Part shown: positions 22,501 through 34,039 of the stretch, in pieces
Position numbering within the stretch: the stretch's first letter is position 1
Layout: the number at the start of each line of letters is the position of its first letter
Source: Sphagnum compactum
Taxonomy: Eukaryota; Bryophyta; Sphagnopsida; Sphagnales
Length of the DNA stretch: 64,000 nt
NCBI GenBank assembly: GCA_965153455.1
Contig: OZ234495.1
Coordinates: 19,836,875-19,900,874, forward strand
Reading direction: 5' to 3'
Translations under genes and position numbers: made by a program
Notes under the pieces: model-generated
What the model was told of the DNA's origin: nothing
Seen by the model: only the letters and a program-made list of their open reading frames with translations
Databases searched by the model: none

Positions 22501-24986
22501 GCAACTCAGACAGATCACTGCTTGCAAGTAGACAGGAACCAATTCACATGGAGCACTCAGAGAGCTTACTCATAGTGTTTGAGGCATTAGGATTGGGAAG
22601 AGAAGGATGAGCCTCATCTGTTGTCTTCAATTGTTCCACCAGAAGAGGTATGGTGGGAGCTACTAAGCTGCAACTCTGGTCTGCATCTGACTGTACCTCA
22701 CTGTCAGCAGTAGCCTTCTCTTCAACTGTGAACTTCCCATCCTTACCTGGTGAAACCACCACACAGCATATTAGCTATCATGTGAAGTGATGCCTAATTC
22801 TAGTTCAGCATCTGTATCCTTGAAACCATGAGACACTGACCGTCTTCAAGACTGGGATTGTCATTATCAACGGTTATTGTTGTTGTGTCCTCTCCAGATT
22901 CTTGCACCTTTTGTCGGCGTCTGTTGTTATGTCTCTCCAGCTTCTGCCGGCAGCTTCGCTTTTCCTCATCAAAGTCAGATAGCACATGAAACCTGTAGAT
23001 GGCAAGGCCACAAGCAAGGCTCTATGAACTCCTTACCAAATACAGTTATTGTATCAAACATGAAGATGGCAGGAATGAGAAACAGAAGGAACAGGAACAG
23101 ATTAAAGGCATTATACTAGGAAATATTCTACTTAGAAGCAAGAAGACTATGTTCTTCTTTAAGAGACGAGGTCAAATTTTTGAAAATAATGGTTGCACAT
23201 TGCCACTTCTACCATGATGAGCCTTGATATACTCAAGCGTCAGAGGCAATTATCCATCAAATATGCAAGTAACATTTCCACAACCTACATAACCCTGGCA
23301 CAAGATTCCTCCATAAGAGCACCATTTGGAGAAGAGGAGGAAGTGATATCAGCTTCAACTTATGCTCTATACAGGGTTTTGTCAATTCATGGCACATTCA
23401 GTGTAACACCTATCACAGAATAACTGAATCCTTTGAATTGTTAGGTCTGTGCAGCTCCTGAGCCTAATCAGTGCTTCCACTCTAGGATTGCTCGATTGCC
23501 ATCATCATAACTCCAAATTTGGCACAGGGGCAACAATATCTGCAGAAACTTATTTCTTTCTTGACTCTCTCAAATTTGTGGCTCCTAAATCCCTCACCTC
23601 CTGTTTTGTTCTAGAGCTCTTCTGATGTGAGCTTCTTTTGAGTTGGCATTCAGTCACTCATGTGGCAAGAATACTGGACAGCTTACTAAATCAATGAAAT
23701 TGCAGAGAAAAAGTCTCCACTACAATAATTTTGCAAGTAATATGATGATGATGGTTGCAGGTCATAACCTTTATGAGAGTTGCTCACAAATTTTTCTCAG
23801 AGCATCTCTTCATCATGAATACCAATGACCATCTGCCAAGAATACTGGACAGCTGCACACTACCTGCTTGTGATGATTGCAGCACATTTGCAAGAAATCA
23901 ATAAGAAGGTATCAATCACAGCTTAGAAGACAAGCGACCAGATATGTGATTTAAACCAATTTGCAAACATACTTTGGCCTTCCAAAATCACCACCCGAAT
24001 CACTTCTTCCTCAAGAGTGCTTCTGTATCTTACATGACCAAGGAGGTTTTTCAGGGTCCTACATGACAGCTATAGAGCTCAGTGTTCACAGCTTTATGCT
24101 GAGAGCTTGCCTGAAGCTCATATGGGGCCAATGCTATCAATCTTTTCAGCCATGTCTTTTGAGCTTGGTTGTTGGACAGAGCCTTCTTTAACCATCAACA
24201 GCGTCTATGAGCACTGAGCATGTGAAGATGTGCACAAGTGGATGGCTGTGAAACTGCAACCCTACTAACTAAACCCTGCATTAGAAGGCTGGAGTCTTTC
24301 TAGGCTTGATAATCCTGTATTGACATTATAGGGAGAAGCAGAAGAAGAAGAAGAAGAAGAAGAGGTATAGGAAGATGATGAGAAGGAAAAAAAACCAGTA
24401 GAACAAAGAGCAGCAAAACGTACCTGCCACACTGTTGGCAATATCTATGGAGACGCTGATGGAGCTTAACCGAGGTGGCATTTGCGCAGTGAAGACATAC
24501 GCGGTGGCGCTGGTGATAGCTCTTGAGACTTGCTAAATCAGCACCACAAGCAGGTACCTGACAGCGAGCACTCAGCTTCACTCTCTTGCTGTGACTGCCG
24601 CCTCCTTCGTCTTCTTCATCCTCATTGTCGCTACATGCACAAGGCACTCTTCCTGCTAAGAAGTTCGGGCAATCCAGGCGAGGATCCCGGCGTTCCTCGT
24701 TCCCTGCTCTTTCAATTGAATCACTGTACAGCGGTTTTGTTTTCGCGAACTGCTGCTGCTGCTGCTGCGTCTCCTCTTCCTCCTCCACCAGAATTCCAGG
24801 ACCGGTATCGAAGTCTTCGAACTCCGGCCACGATTGTCCTACCGAGAATCCACAAGCTGCTGAATCTAGCAGGGCGTCTCCCACTACTCCTCCTCCATCG
24901 CTGGTAGCCGCAACAGCAGGATTGACTAACAAAAGCAAACTGTCCCACTCCCATCCCATCATCGTCTCTACCGAATGTCCCATCAT
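19541..24986 (-). CDS. SPL7: SPL7/CRR1-type SBP-box copper-response transcription factor, 11 exons, 812 aa
   Basis: The model joins exons 24986-24424, 22992-22841, 22746-22570, 22412-22126, 22029-21955, 21771-21664, 21542-21419, 21341-21164, 21030-20898, 20353-19946 and 19774-19541. All GT-AG borders and phases agree. The SBP domain (residues about 142-218) has the first zinc site CQVPAC…RHRVCLHC, a four-Cys form where most SBP proteins end in His. The second site is CQQCGRFH…C, overlapping the nuclear signal KRSCRQKLERHNNRRRQK. The first intron splits the domain at CQQCGR|FH, the usual SBP position. Downstream are SPL7 hallmarks: FKLYDWNPGDFP (exon 5), WLSNMPVELEGYIR and GCTILTLFIAMP (exon 6), GENLLQP (exon 8). 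A C-terminal hydrophobic segment (about 774-793) is followed by HPNEVIQL. Arabidopsis SPL7 is near 800 residues. By family, it binds GTAC cores and activates copper-deficiency genes. The start was chosen as the first ATG of the open exon (MMGHSVETMMGWEWD). I see no break. Confidence 0.93.
22993..24423 (-). other. Intron 1 of the SPL7-type gene (1.43 kb) with repeat remnants
   Basis: This is the largest intron of the gene and splits the SBP domain. It holds a (GAA)n tract at about 24335-24363, next to the donor side. Parts of 23.2-23.9 kb (for example TCATCATGAATACCAATGACC) resemble the dispersed repeat at 3.05-3.26 kb and 20.64-20.86 kb. Confidence 0.6.
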
Positions 24987-25500
24987 AACACACCAAAAAA
25001 GCAAAAAACCACCACGACCTCAATCCAGCCAATGACAACAACAATTACTTCTTCCAGCAGCCCCGTCCTCCCCCGAAAAACAAACCAACAAACAACCAAA
25101 CAAAGCAATAATGAACCATCGAGGTGCTGTCACAAAATCTCTCGCATCCCTGCATTCCTTGAGCTCCAAAGATATCGAAAGATTGCAAAATTTCCTGGCT
25201 GTCTGGATCTGCCACACAATCGCCGGGCGAAACCAACCTTCTCGGTCCTATTGCTAGGATCAGAAGATCCTCGCGCGCGCGAGTCTTTGCTTCTTGTGAC
25301 CACATGGGAGGAAATGCGGGTGGCCAGCCAGCCACAACAACGGCGGCCCTTCGAGTGTGGGTCCGGTCCTTCGAAGGCGGCCCGGTTTTGGGGGCTTTTG
25401 CTAAAAAGAAAAAATTGTTATGTCAAATTTGAGGAAAAAATTCACACCCCTCTTTCACACTTTGGAGTTTGAAGGATTGTGCATCTGGGAGGGACCTTAC
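24987..25500 (-). promoter_or_regulatory. Upstream/5' leader region of the SPL7-type gene
   Basis: This CAA-rich and then GC-richer stretch directly precedes the SPL7 start codon. Open frames across it on both strands have no protein character and were left out. It is probably 5' UTR and core promoter. I could not assign a TATA box or transcription start. Confidence 0.45.
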
Positions 25501-26590
25501 AATTTGTAAAATACCTTAGCCATTGCCCTTGATAAAGGCCCTTCAGGACAAAGGGGTGTAAAGGTTTGTCCAAACATGAGGAGATAAGGCCCTTGGATGG
25601 ATGAGAGGTGCAAGGGCCACTCCAAATATGAGGGATAAGTGTAGGGTAAAACTCAAGGCCATCAACTTTAATTGGAATGAGGACCCCTGCTAGCCCAAGC
25701 TGTTTGCAAGCCCAATTTCAATAAATCCCACGGACGAGGACTTTACTAAGCATAAAGACCTACTTCAATTTTTTTTCCTCACTCATGACACCCACCTGGT
25801 TGGTACCCATCCATTATCACTAAAGAAAAGAGAAAAAGGGCTTGGCAAGGATTTAAAAAAGGGGATACCCATTGAAAAAAAGAACACTCATTAAAAACAA
25901 AACGTTGGTGAGAATGGGCATTTTGTTATTTGAAATAGGGCCCTCAGATGGACAATGGGTGCTTTGGACGTGAGGAGATAAGGGCCTCAAATAGACAATG
26001 GATGCTTCGCACATTTTTTTTCTTATTTGTTGGTGCAAATTCCTATCATTTGCGGAAAGATGATTGTAGAGAATATCACAAGACATTACTACTTGCATTG
26101 CAAGTTAGGGGAAAGTGGAAGGTTTAGGGTTTAACAAAAAGAACAAAAAGAAATAAAGAAAGGCCTACTTGATTTGCAAGTAAGAAGATTGATGGCAATA
26201 ATTAGATGTAAAATTGCTAGGGTTGTGCATTGAGCAACCCTTGCCCGGGGCAATGATGTCATGTAAATGTGGGCATAGGGTGTGTCTTCAAAAGTCAAAG
26301 GAAGCACAAACAAAAAAGGACCCCTCCTTACCTTTTCTTCTCCAATTTGACATTTTGCAAGTAACCTTTGACAAGTGTTAAGCTTTATTGGGGATCCTTT
26401 CTTGGGTGGAAAGGAAAAATGAAACCAAAGATGTAAGAGTCAACATGGTGCAAATTCAACATCGAGCTCTAGGTGACATCCATCTTGAAAGGACTAAAAT
26501 ATTGTTCTATTATGCATGCAAAAAAATGAGGTCAAATCTCGACAAAGAATCATGCAAGCGAAAGCCATCTCCAAATAAACAAGCGGTGTG
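25500..26590. other. Intergenic repeat-like DNA
   Basis: Phrases such as GAGGAGATAAGG(C/G)CC and GGACAATGG(G/A)TGCTT recur between 25.58 and 26.02 kb, suggesting an old internally duplicated repeat. No gene was seen. Confidence 0.4.
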
Positions 26591-28320
26591 TCACACCTTG
26601 GCCTTGCCATTTACATTGAAAAGTGTCTTAAGGCAAAAGAAAAATTATGAAAACTCAAATATATTTTCAACATGAAAAAATATAATCTTCAAAAAATCCT
26701 CTAAAAGAAACCAAGATCCTTCAAGATATTATAACTCTATAACTAATCTCAAGTTTCAACACAAGCCAATTTAATACCATCTTTCAAAAATCCTCATATC
26801 AAAATAGACCTATTTCACCTTGGTAATAGATTTTGGAATAAATAGATCCTATGTAAAGGCAAATAATTAGGAAAATAGGTGACTACTGGCAGGTATGTAG
26901 ATTGTTTATAAATTTATATCAATGTTGTAGGTTTAAGTGTCAATTAGTTGTATATATGACATTTAAATCTTATATAAGTGAAAATCATTTACGCTTACAA
27001 ACTTTTTTACATTTACACATGAATAATGTAAATATTTTTCAAATACATTTACACAATATTGTGTAAATATTTTGGAATGTGTAAGTGTAATTGTATATAT
27101 TATATGTTCTTAATGACTAATTCTACTTGCAATCCATATTAAAATTAGTTGCATGTGCATCCCGAAGCCACTTTGATTGGCCCTTCACAAAAACTCATAA
27201 TATTTTTAATACTTCTCAAATTAAAGCATTTTCCACCAATATGGGAGTAGTGCTTTCTTTTAGTCAAGTAAATATAATACACGAGCAAACTTTTGAGCCA
27301 AGAACATGGGACAAATTTTGATCCTATTCCAAAGAATATCTTCGATGCATATCCTTGAGTGCATTTTACTCCACCTCATTGCTTGAGTAGAATTTTAATT
27401 TTAATTTTATTACATTTTTTAATTTAAGCTTTTTACAAGAGCTTGAGTATTTGTTGTGATTCATATTAAATTAGTTTAATTGGTTGTGGTGCAACCCAAA
27501 GCACAATCAATTTATTTTATTTTATTTTTCGTAACGGGTCACTTTGATTGACCCAAAATCAAAAACATTTTTTAAATGACACACTTTTACATTGTTTCAC
27601 ATGGCCATGTGAAACCATGTAAATGTATTTGTTTTACACTTACACAATTTCACACACACAAATAAATTTACATAATTTTACATTTACATGTCCCATGTTC
27701 TACACTTATACATAGTGTAAATAAATTTCATTATGACATTTACATTTATATCATATACACACACAACATTCATTTATACATAAGTAAGGGTTGTTTTTCC
27801 TACTTACTTACTTAACAACTCACAACTAGGTTGTTAGTTGGTAGGTAGTAAAAAAAGCAATTGAAATCACCACTGTGGTTAGCTAGGGAATTGAAACCTA
27901 ATAGAAAATTGCTTCTTGACAACTTATCATCCATCCTTCATGGTGCACTGGTGCATGCTGGTTCACTTGGCCCGGATCTACACCATATAGGTGTGCTTTC
28001 AAAGAGAACAAAACTTCCACAACATGGAAAGACTAAATAACTACTCCAAATTTTTGGCGTTGCCTACCAAGGCAAGGATAAGGATATATTGTGTTTAGAA
28101 TTCATTATAGAGTATAGTAGCTTAATGGATTTTGGCCCTTAGTTAATAGGTCTATTTTGATATGAAGATTTTGGAAAGATGATATTTTGGCTTGTGTTGA
28201 AACTTGAAATTAGTTCTAGAGTTATAATATCTTGAAGGATTTTCGTTTTCTTGTAGAGGATTGTTTGAAGATTATATTTGTTTGCATGGTGAAATATTTG
28301 AGTTTCCATAATTCTTACCC
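26590..28320. repeat. Long inverted-repeat element enclosing a nested MITE
   Basis: The segment at about 26640-26825 matches the reverse complement of about 28145-28315. Shared phrases in order are TATGGAAACTCAAATAT (with variation), CTTCAAGATATTATAACTCTA, AGTTTCAACACAAGCCAA and TATCAAAATAGACCTATT. A third, single copy with the left-arm flank (GGCAAGGCCA…GTGTGACACACC) lies at 34.48-34.58 kb. The arms flank a 1.3-kb interior that contains the hAT-type MITE. Long arms of this kind occur in Mutator-like and foldback elements, but the ends are not defined. Confidence 0.6.
26920..27771. mobile_element. hAT-type MITE, copy 2 (852 bp)
   Basis: This element has the same layout as the one at 7305-7923: a CAATGTTGTAG start, an …ACACAACATTC end, and internal TGTAAGTGTAA-type words near both ends. 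It is flanked by an 8-bp target duplication with one mismatch, ATTTATAT at 26912-26919 and ATTTATAC at 27772-27779. Its interior matches the copy at about 47.23-48.12 kb along most of its length (for example TTAATTAGTTG…GCATCCC and CCACCTCATTGCTT). No transposase frame is present. Confidence 0.72.
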
Positions 28321-28329
28321 TACACAATA

Positions 28330-29600
28330 GAGTTATCCGTAAAGTAAGAAAAACACAGCACCCGAACCCTGAGTTTGGTCATACACAGGGTGAAAAGGTA
28401 CATTGGCATTCAAGGAGGGGTTATTTTAATTTGTAGGGGTCACATATTGAGCACTACTACAGGTGCTCTAAAAAGACATTTTTTTGCCATCTTAAACATT
28501 TTATTAGGGATGAAATATATTAACAATGATGAATGAACTTCATCTATTTACAAATGAAAAAAAGAACATCCATTATGTTTGTGGATGAACATCATCCCTT
28601 AACAACTCCATTGAGCTACACAAACTATCATATGAAATATCATAATTGTATAATTGATTCTGAAATTCCCAATACATGTTTTATGGCCTATGTTGGTGTT
28701 GTTGCTACATGTCATTCATGAAACTATGGTAATCATTTGGAATTTCCCTTACAAGATTTGCTATTTTTGTCATCATACATAAATGCAAAAAAGCCATCCA
28801 CATACAAACAAAACATTAGATTGGCTTTGACAACACCTTCACCCCAAGGATACACAAAATCAATCTTTTCATACAATGCCCTTGAGGATTATCTTAAACT
28901 ACAATTTGTTCTCAAAAGTCACATGGACATAGCCATCATCTATTAAAAAAAAATTCCATCTAAATCATTGCAAGCACCTGACTTAATGTGTATCCAATGG
29001 ATTTGAAGATCAAGTTTTATGGCAAAGTGTTGGATCATTGACCTTCAATATGAAATAAGAACTGAGGAGCAGCCATGGATCCACACCAACTTCATCAGCT
29101 CCAAAGATGGTGGAGAGTGATTCCAGTAAGGGGCTTGTTCTCTCTCCACAGTAAAGATTTCTCTCTTCAATCTGCTCTGTATCCTTCTTCCAACCAGGCA
29201 TAACCTCTTGTGGCACTTTTGCAAGAATCCCGGTTAGCACCCCCGCTGATGCATAGGACAGCCATTTAAAAGGAAAGCTAAAATGTGATCTGTCTGGCTC
29301 TTAATATTTGAGCAACAATCTTGTGAACTCCACCAACCTGAAACTCCTACAGTATGCCTTTTGATACATAAAGCTGAAAGCAGTACAATTGCTTGCGCAA
29401 CCCAACAACTGTTGTTCAGCAATTCATAATAAATGTGGTCAAACTCCACATCTTTGTTCACTTGATGTACAATAGATCCTATCTAGAAAACAGAAGAAAA
29501 AAAATACTCATTCTTGGTTCAGGAAGACAGAGAAAATTGATTCAAGACGTGGGAGACGAAGTGTCTCACAACATATAAATCATGCTGCAAAAGAAAATCC
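28330..29600. other. Intergenic DNA with possible gene fragments on the minus strand
   Basis: At 29240-29010 the minus strand reads as protein-like sequence (PQEVMPGWKKDTEQIEERNL, then FGADEVGVDPWLLLS). A second fragment lies at 29461-29234. They are not in one clean frame and I found no supporting exon chain, so they may be gene or transposon debris. The rest is AT-rich. Confidence 0.3.
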
Positions 29601-29649
29601 AACTTGGATCTCTTAACGCTCTTGTCTCCTTGCACTGCAAATGGTGCTG

Positions 29650-31460
29650 CAGACAATACCTGTTGTTGTTATTGTTGTTGTTCTGCATTCTTGTCGTTTC
29701 CAAGCCCAGTATATGATGTTCTCTCGCCAAGTATCAAATCAGGACATCCACACAGAAAACCCTCCCATGGTGAGTGGGTCAGGGATGGGACCCATTGCAA
29801 AATCCCACATGGGTAGGTACTCTTCTTCTTCTTTCTTCTTCCCACACGAGCATCAACTTGAACTATTAGCAGAGATAGGCATAGCTGAAGGAGCAAAGAT
29901 AGGCAAGCTAGAAGAAGAAGAACGTATAACAGCCAGCTTTCGTTAAGGCTTGGATTCGGGTTTAAGAGAAGGAGAGAGTATGAGGTCATGCTTGATGTCG
30001 GTTTCTAGTTCTTTTCCTGCATTCCTTTGTTGTGTCGATTCTCAATTGTTTGCAGATGGAAGGAAGATTGCAGTACACCTTCCATGACTGTGGAGAATGT
30101 ACTGGAGCTCTTAGAATTGCTCAAGAGACAATACAAGGGTACTGGGGGCGGCATTCTTCTTCGTAAGAATGGAACAACTACTGAGGAGGGGAATGAAGAG
30201 ACAGCCGAGAAGATGGTGGGACGGATGCTACAATTCCAGCAAGCATCATCCCCCTTGGTGAACGTTGCTCTTGGATTGTTGAGGGTTCAAACACCTCTGG
30301 TATGGGTCTGTCTCTCTATGGGTTTTTCTTTCTTTCTTCTTTTGGCTCCTGCCTGAATCACCAATTGTGGTGATGGGTCTTCTGAGTTTCCAAGTCTGAA
30401 AATTTGTGCAATCAACCTGGTGGGGATGATGATGATCTTGCTGTGATTTTGCTGGTGATGGGTTTTATGCACAGGTTTGTGATACAGTGAGCAGGTTTTT
30501 GGTTGACAGCCTTGCTTCAGTTCTGCGGGTGACAAATTTCTCAGCATTTGAGTTGCAACAAATTGCACAAAAGTTTGAAATGCTTATTGCAAGTGGAGAA
30601 ACTAATGGTAACAATGACTGCTTGAATGCTTGATTGGGTATTCGAAAATCAAGAAACACACCACTGACATGGATTTTTATCTGTTGTTTTGGTTTCTGAA
30701 TTTGTCAGTTTCTTGCTTGTTGCTGATGTATATATGTCTCTTTGGATGTCATTCTTTGCAGGAGATCTGATTTTGGAATTGGTGGAGATGTTTTTGAAAG
30801 CAGCCATGGATGCGAGTTCTTACTCACAGCAGCCTTCTCCAAGATCTTTTGTCTATGTGAGGACTAGGATCAGCACAGCAGAGCACAGAGTTAGTGAAGC
30901 AGCCTGGGCTGTGCAGGGGATTCTCAATATCTGCTTGAAGAACAAGGAAGAGATTTATAACCAGCTCAGTCCTTTTGCCAGGTGCATAAACTGTTTCTCT
31001 TCACAAGATAAACAAGCAATTGGACAGTCCATCCAGATCTGATATCTTTGTTAATTTACAATGTCTCTATGTTTCTTGCTGCACCAAGCAGTATCTGTTG
31101 AGAATGCAGAGAATGTATCTGAGAAGACATTACAGATTTGCACTGTGGGAAGACAATTTTTTTTGCCCTTGGTTACACTAAGATTGTGACTGTCAAGAAG
31201 GATGAAACCTTGATGTACTTTGGACACTCATTCAAATATATTTGTGCACAGATTGCATGCATGCAGCTCTGGCCATATCTCTTTAAGTGTAATGTCTCTG
31301 CTCTGGCCATATCTCTTTAAGTGTATTGTCTCTGCTCAGTGAAGGCAGAGCTTCAGAGTTGTGGAGCATTTTCTACCATGGTTGCTAGTCTGGCACTTGC
31401 TCCAGACCTACTTGTAGAAGCTCGACACCTTCTTTGCTCATGGTTCCTTTCAGTGAACAG
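29650..31460 (+). CDS. Unidentified multi-exon plant gene, incomplete model
   Basis: Phase-compatible exons are visible: ending at 29812 (…KSGHPHRKPSHGEWVRDG…), 30056-30299 (VENVLELLELLKRQYKG; VNVALGLLRVQTPL), 30475-30607 (VCDTVSRFLVDSLASVLRV) and 30762-30981 (LILELVEMFLKAAMD; VSEAAWAVQGILNICLKNKE). A further coding-like stretch at about 31340-31459 (PDLLVEARHLLCSWFLSV) ends at a GTACTC donor, but its phase does not join simply. Leu-rich amphipathic stretches suggest a helical scaffold-like protein. I could not find the first Met or the 3' end. The gene may be truncated or have exons I missed. It loosely recalls an uncharacterised conserved plant protein family, but I cannot name it safely. 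Confidence 0.55.
31267..31334. repeat. 34-bp tandem duplication
   Basis: The unit CTCTGGCCATATCTCTTTAA plus 14 further bases is repeated twice with almost no change. It lies in a probable intron of the plus-strand gene. Confidence 0.9.
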
Positions 31461-31839
31461 GTACTCACACCAAAAATCTCACTTTCTTCCAAACAACGCC
31501 ATAGAAATTTAATTTTGTTACTAACCTCCAGTGAAGGCTGACTTGGTACCAACAGTCCTGTGAAGCTATCAATACTAATAAGTCTTCACAGGTTCAGAAA
31601 GGGATGAAAATAGCACAAGAGAAAATTGCTTTGTGAGAAATTGTCAGCTGAAGTTTACTGTTGGTCCTCAAGTGATGGTGGGTTTGTTCCTAGAAAAAGG
31701 ATCAGGTTTATGATGATGAATTTGAAACCCAATAGCTTCACATTATTGAGGACAGGACACCACAGAGGGCTAAATCTAGTGTCTTCACAGTACACTACCC
31801 TCCATATGTGAGATTGGTTTCAGCTTGGAATTCTTGGAA

Positions 31840-32010
31840 TCTGCTTCCGACTGCATCCCGCTTCAGCCACGGCCTCGCGCGCTATCTTCCGCCCCACTGC
31901 CCCGACGTTCCCAGGACTCCGCGACTTCGCCAACAACTGCGCGGCCTTCACGAAATATCGCCACGCCTGCGCCCGCGATGCCCCACGAGCACGCATCCTG
32001 CCCCCCACTG
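31840..32010. other. GC-rich island, open on both strands
   Basis: About 170 bp of strongly GC-rich sequence sit abruptly within AT-rich DNA. The minus strand can encode about 60 residues rich in Arg and Ala (RMRARGASRAQAWRYFVKAA…). The plus strand is also open in two frames. It may be a fragment of a gene of different origin, or a regulatory island. No domain was recognised. Confidence 0.35.
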
Positions 32011-32019
32011 TGCTACCCA

Positions 32020-33895
32020 GCTTCTTGACTGCGATTTAACCCATATTCTTCGCCCACCTACTCTGGACTCAGGCCTATAAAAGCTGGCGAAAACCGCTTC
32101 GTAACTTGCCTTAAACTAATGAGTAAGGAAAACAATGCAACTGGTCGATGCCAGTTGCTGTGCTAGTATATGCACACGTAATTTTTGGGGGGTTTATAGG
32201 CGGGCCCTGCGGTGACGCTGCTTACTTTGCAGAACTCGCTCGCGCTGGCCTCCTACTACTACCCACTCCATTAAAGCAATCGGATTAATAACTTGAATTT
32301 CCATGCAAGCGGATTAGATTTAGGATGATTTCTCAGTCTCTTACATTGAAGAATTGGGTTGTGCCGGTCCCACACATTATCATTAACGACGTGGAGGTGA
32401 GGGTTTCCACACAAACGGATGAATGACCCCAATGAAATAAGCTTCCTTGAGGCACGTGAAAATGGATGATATTTCAGCTGCTTACTTTGCCAGAACTTGG
32501 CCTGGTTGGGTGACACGACACTCTGTCAGGTGGTACCGGGGCCTGTTCCACAATGTAACCGGTTTTCCCCACCACTGATTCACATCACTACAGTGTTCCC
32601 ACCTGCTTTCGCATCATAAGTGGAACTGGGAGGATCCAAAGTGGAACAGGGACGATCTAAAGTGGAACAAGCAAGTTCCAAATGCAAACCACATCAGTTG
32701 TGAGATCCCAGTAAATATCTCCTTAGGTTTTGAATTCCACTTCTAAGAGCTTGGCTTCAATTGACAGTAGACATGAGAAAAACTAACCAAGTCTTTTAAC
32801 TACCAAAAAAATAGCATATTTATTTATTAACATAAGTAAAATATTTTTAAAATAATGGATATATAATAAAATGAAGTGGCCCTATTTTTTCTAAAACAAG
32901 AAAACTAAATTATATGGAGGCAAGCTTACACACCAAGCTGAACCAGGGCTTGTGATATAGCCAGACTGGCTGTCAATTGACAAGAAGACTTAGCCTAATT
33001 TGGCTACAAACCAGATATAAAAGTTTTTGAAAATTAAGAATACTTTTTTATATTTTGGCTACCTGCTGGAAATATTTTGTAAAAAAATTCATTGATTTAG
33101 AATTCTTTCTCGAAATCTTGCAAATTAGGGCGATTTCTTTCACAAAAGTCCTTTTGTGTGTGTAGAAATCATGTAATAATTTCAGGTAGAAAAATGGGAC
33201 AAATTTGCCCCCAAAAAAACACTTGTCACAACAAGTAGTAGGAAAGAGGTTAACTGTTCAAGTGCAATAAAGCTATTTGCTTTTTGATGTAACCTTGGAG
33301 AACTTGATGAACAAATATCACCCTTTGCATACGAGAAGAGGAAATAGAGGACGAAAGGACGTAAGTCACCAGCTATCTATTAAAATTTTTAGATTCTTCT
33401 TTTCAAAACTTTCCATGAATGTTCTTCTTTAAGCTCAAGGAGGTTCCTTTCGAGCACCGAAACAAAGCATAATTCACTAGATTTCCATACCTTGCCAAAA
33501 TCTAGTGAATTGGGGTTGCCGAATTCCACACCTGATTCCATACCTTGTTTGCTTATCAGGTTGAAGGACGTCCTTTTTTTCAACCCTGGTTGTCTACTGG
33601 AGACAAATTTTACATCTCTCCGCGTGTGTATCAGGTCAAGGATTTGTCCCTTCTGGCAACCCTGGTATCTATGTGGTAGACAAATTCTACTTCTTGCAGG
33701 GGAGGGAGTTGGAGACTTGGGTTTCACTTTGATTGCATATGAAGCAACACTTGGGGAAGCTTCTGAGGAAAAGAGATTAATTGTTTACCTTTAGTTTCCT
33801 CTTTTCACCACCATAGGGTCATGGTAGGTGCCAATGATCAAAGATTGGTGGCGGCTGGAGTCTCAATGTCTGTTTAAAAAATAAAATAAAGTAGG
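32020..33895. other. Intergenic DNA with small repeats
   Basis: The phrase GCTGCTTACTTTGC occurs at 32.22 and 32.48 kb. AAGTGGAAC is repeated four times at 32.62-32.67 kb. The recurrent phrase TAATTTGGCTACAAACCAGATAT lies near 33.0 kb and again (as variants) near 40.44 kb. No gene was supported. Confidence 0.4.
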
Positions 33896-33900
33896 GACTG

Positions 33901-34033
33901 GCGACCATCGACAATGTCAATGAGTCAAATCTGGCTAAATGTTGGCGACAATCTACAATGTTAATGAGTCAAATTTTGGCTAAATGTTGGTGACCGTCTA
34001 TAATGTTAATGAGTCAAATCTGGCTAAATGTCA
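33901..34033. repeat. Three-copy tandem repeat, unit 44-45 bp
   Basis: The units at 33901-33944, 33945-33989 and 33990-34033 each contain AATGAGTCAAAT followed by TGGCTAAATGT. The middle unit has one extra T. Confidence 0.9.
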
Positions 34034-34039
34034 GGCAGC

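Noticed and set aside
24530-25472. Plus-strand frames of 125-165 codons
   Set aside because: They are antisense to SPL7 exon 1 and its leader.
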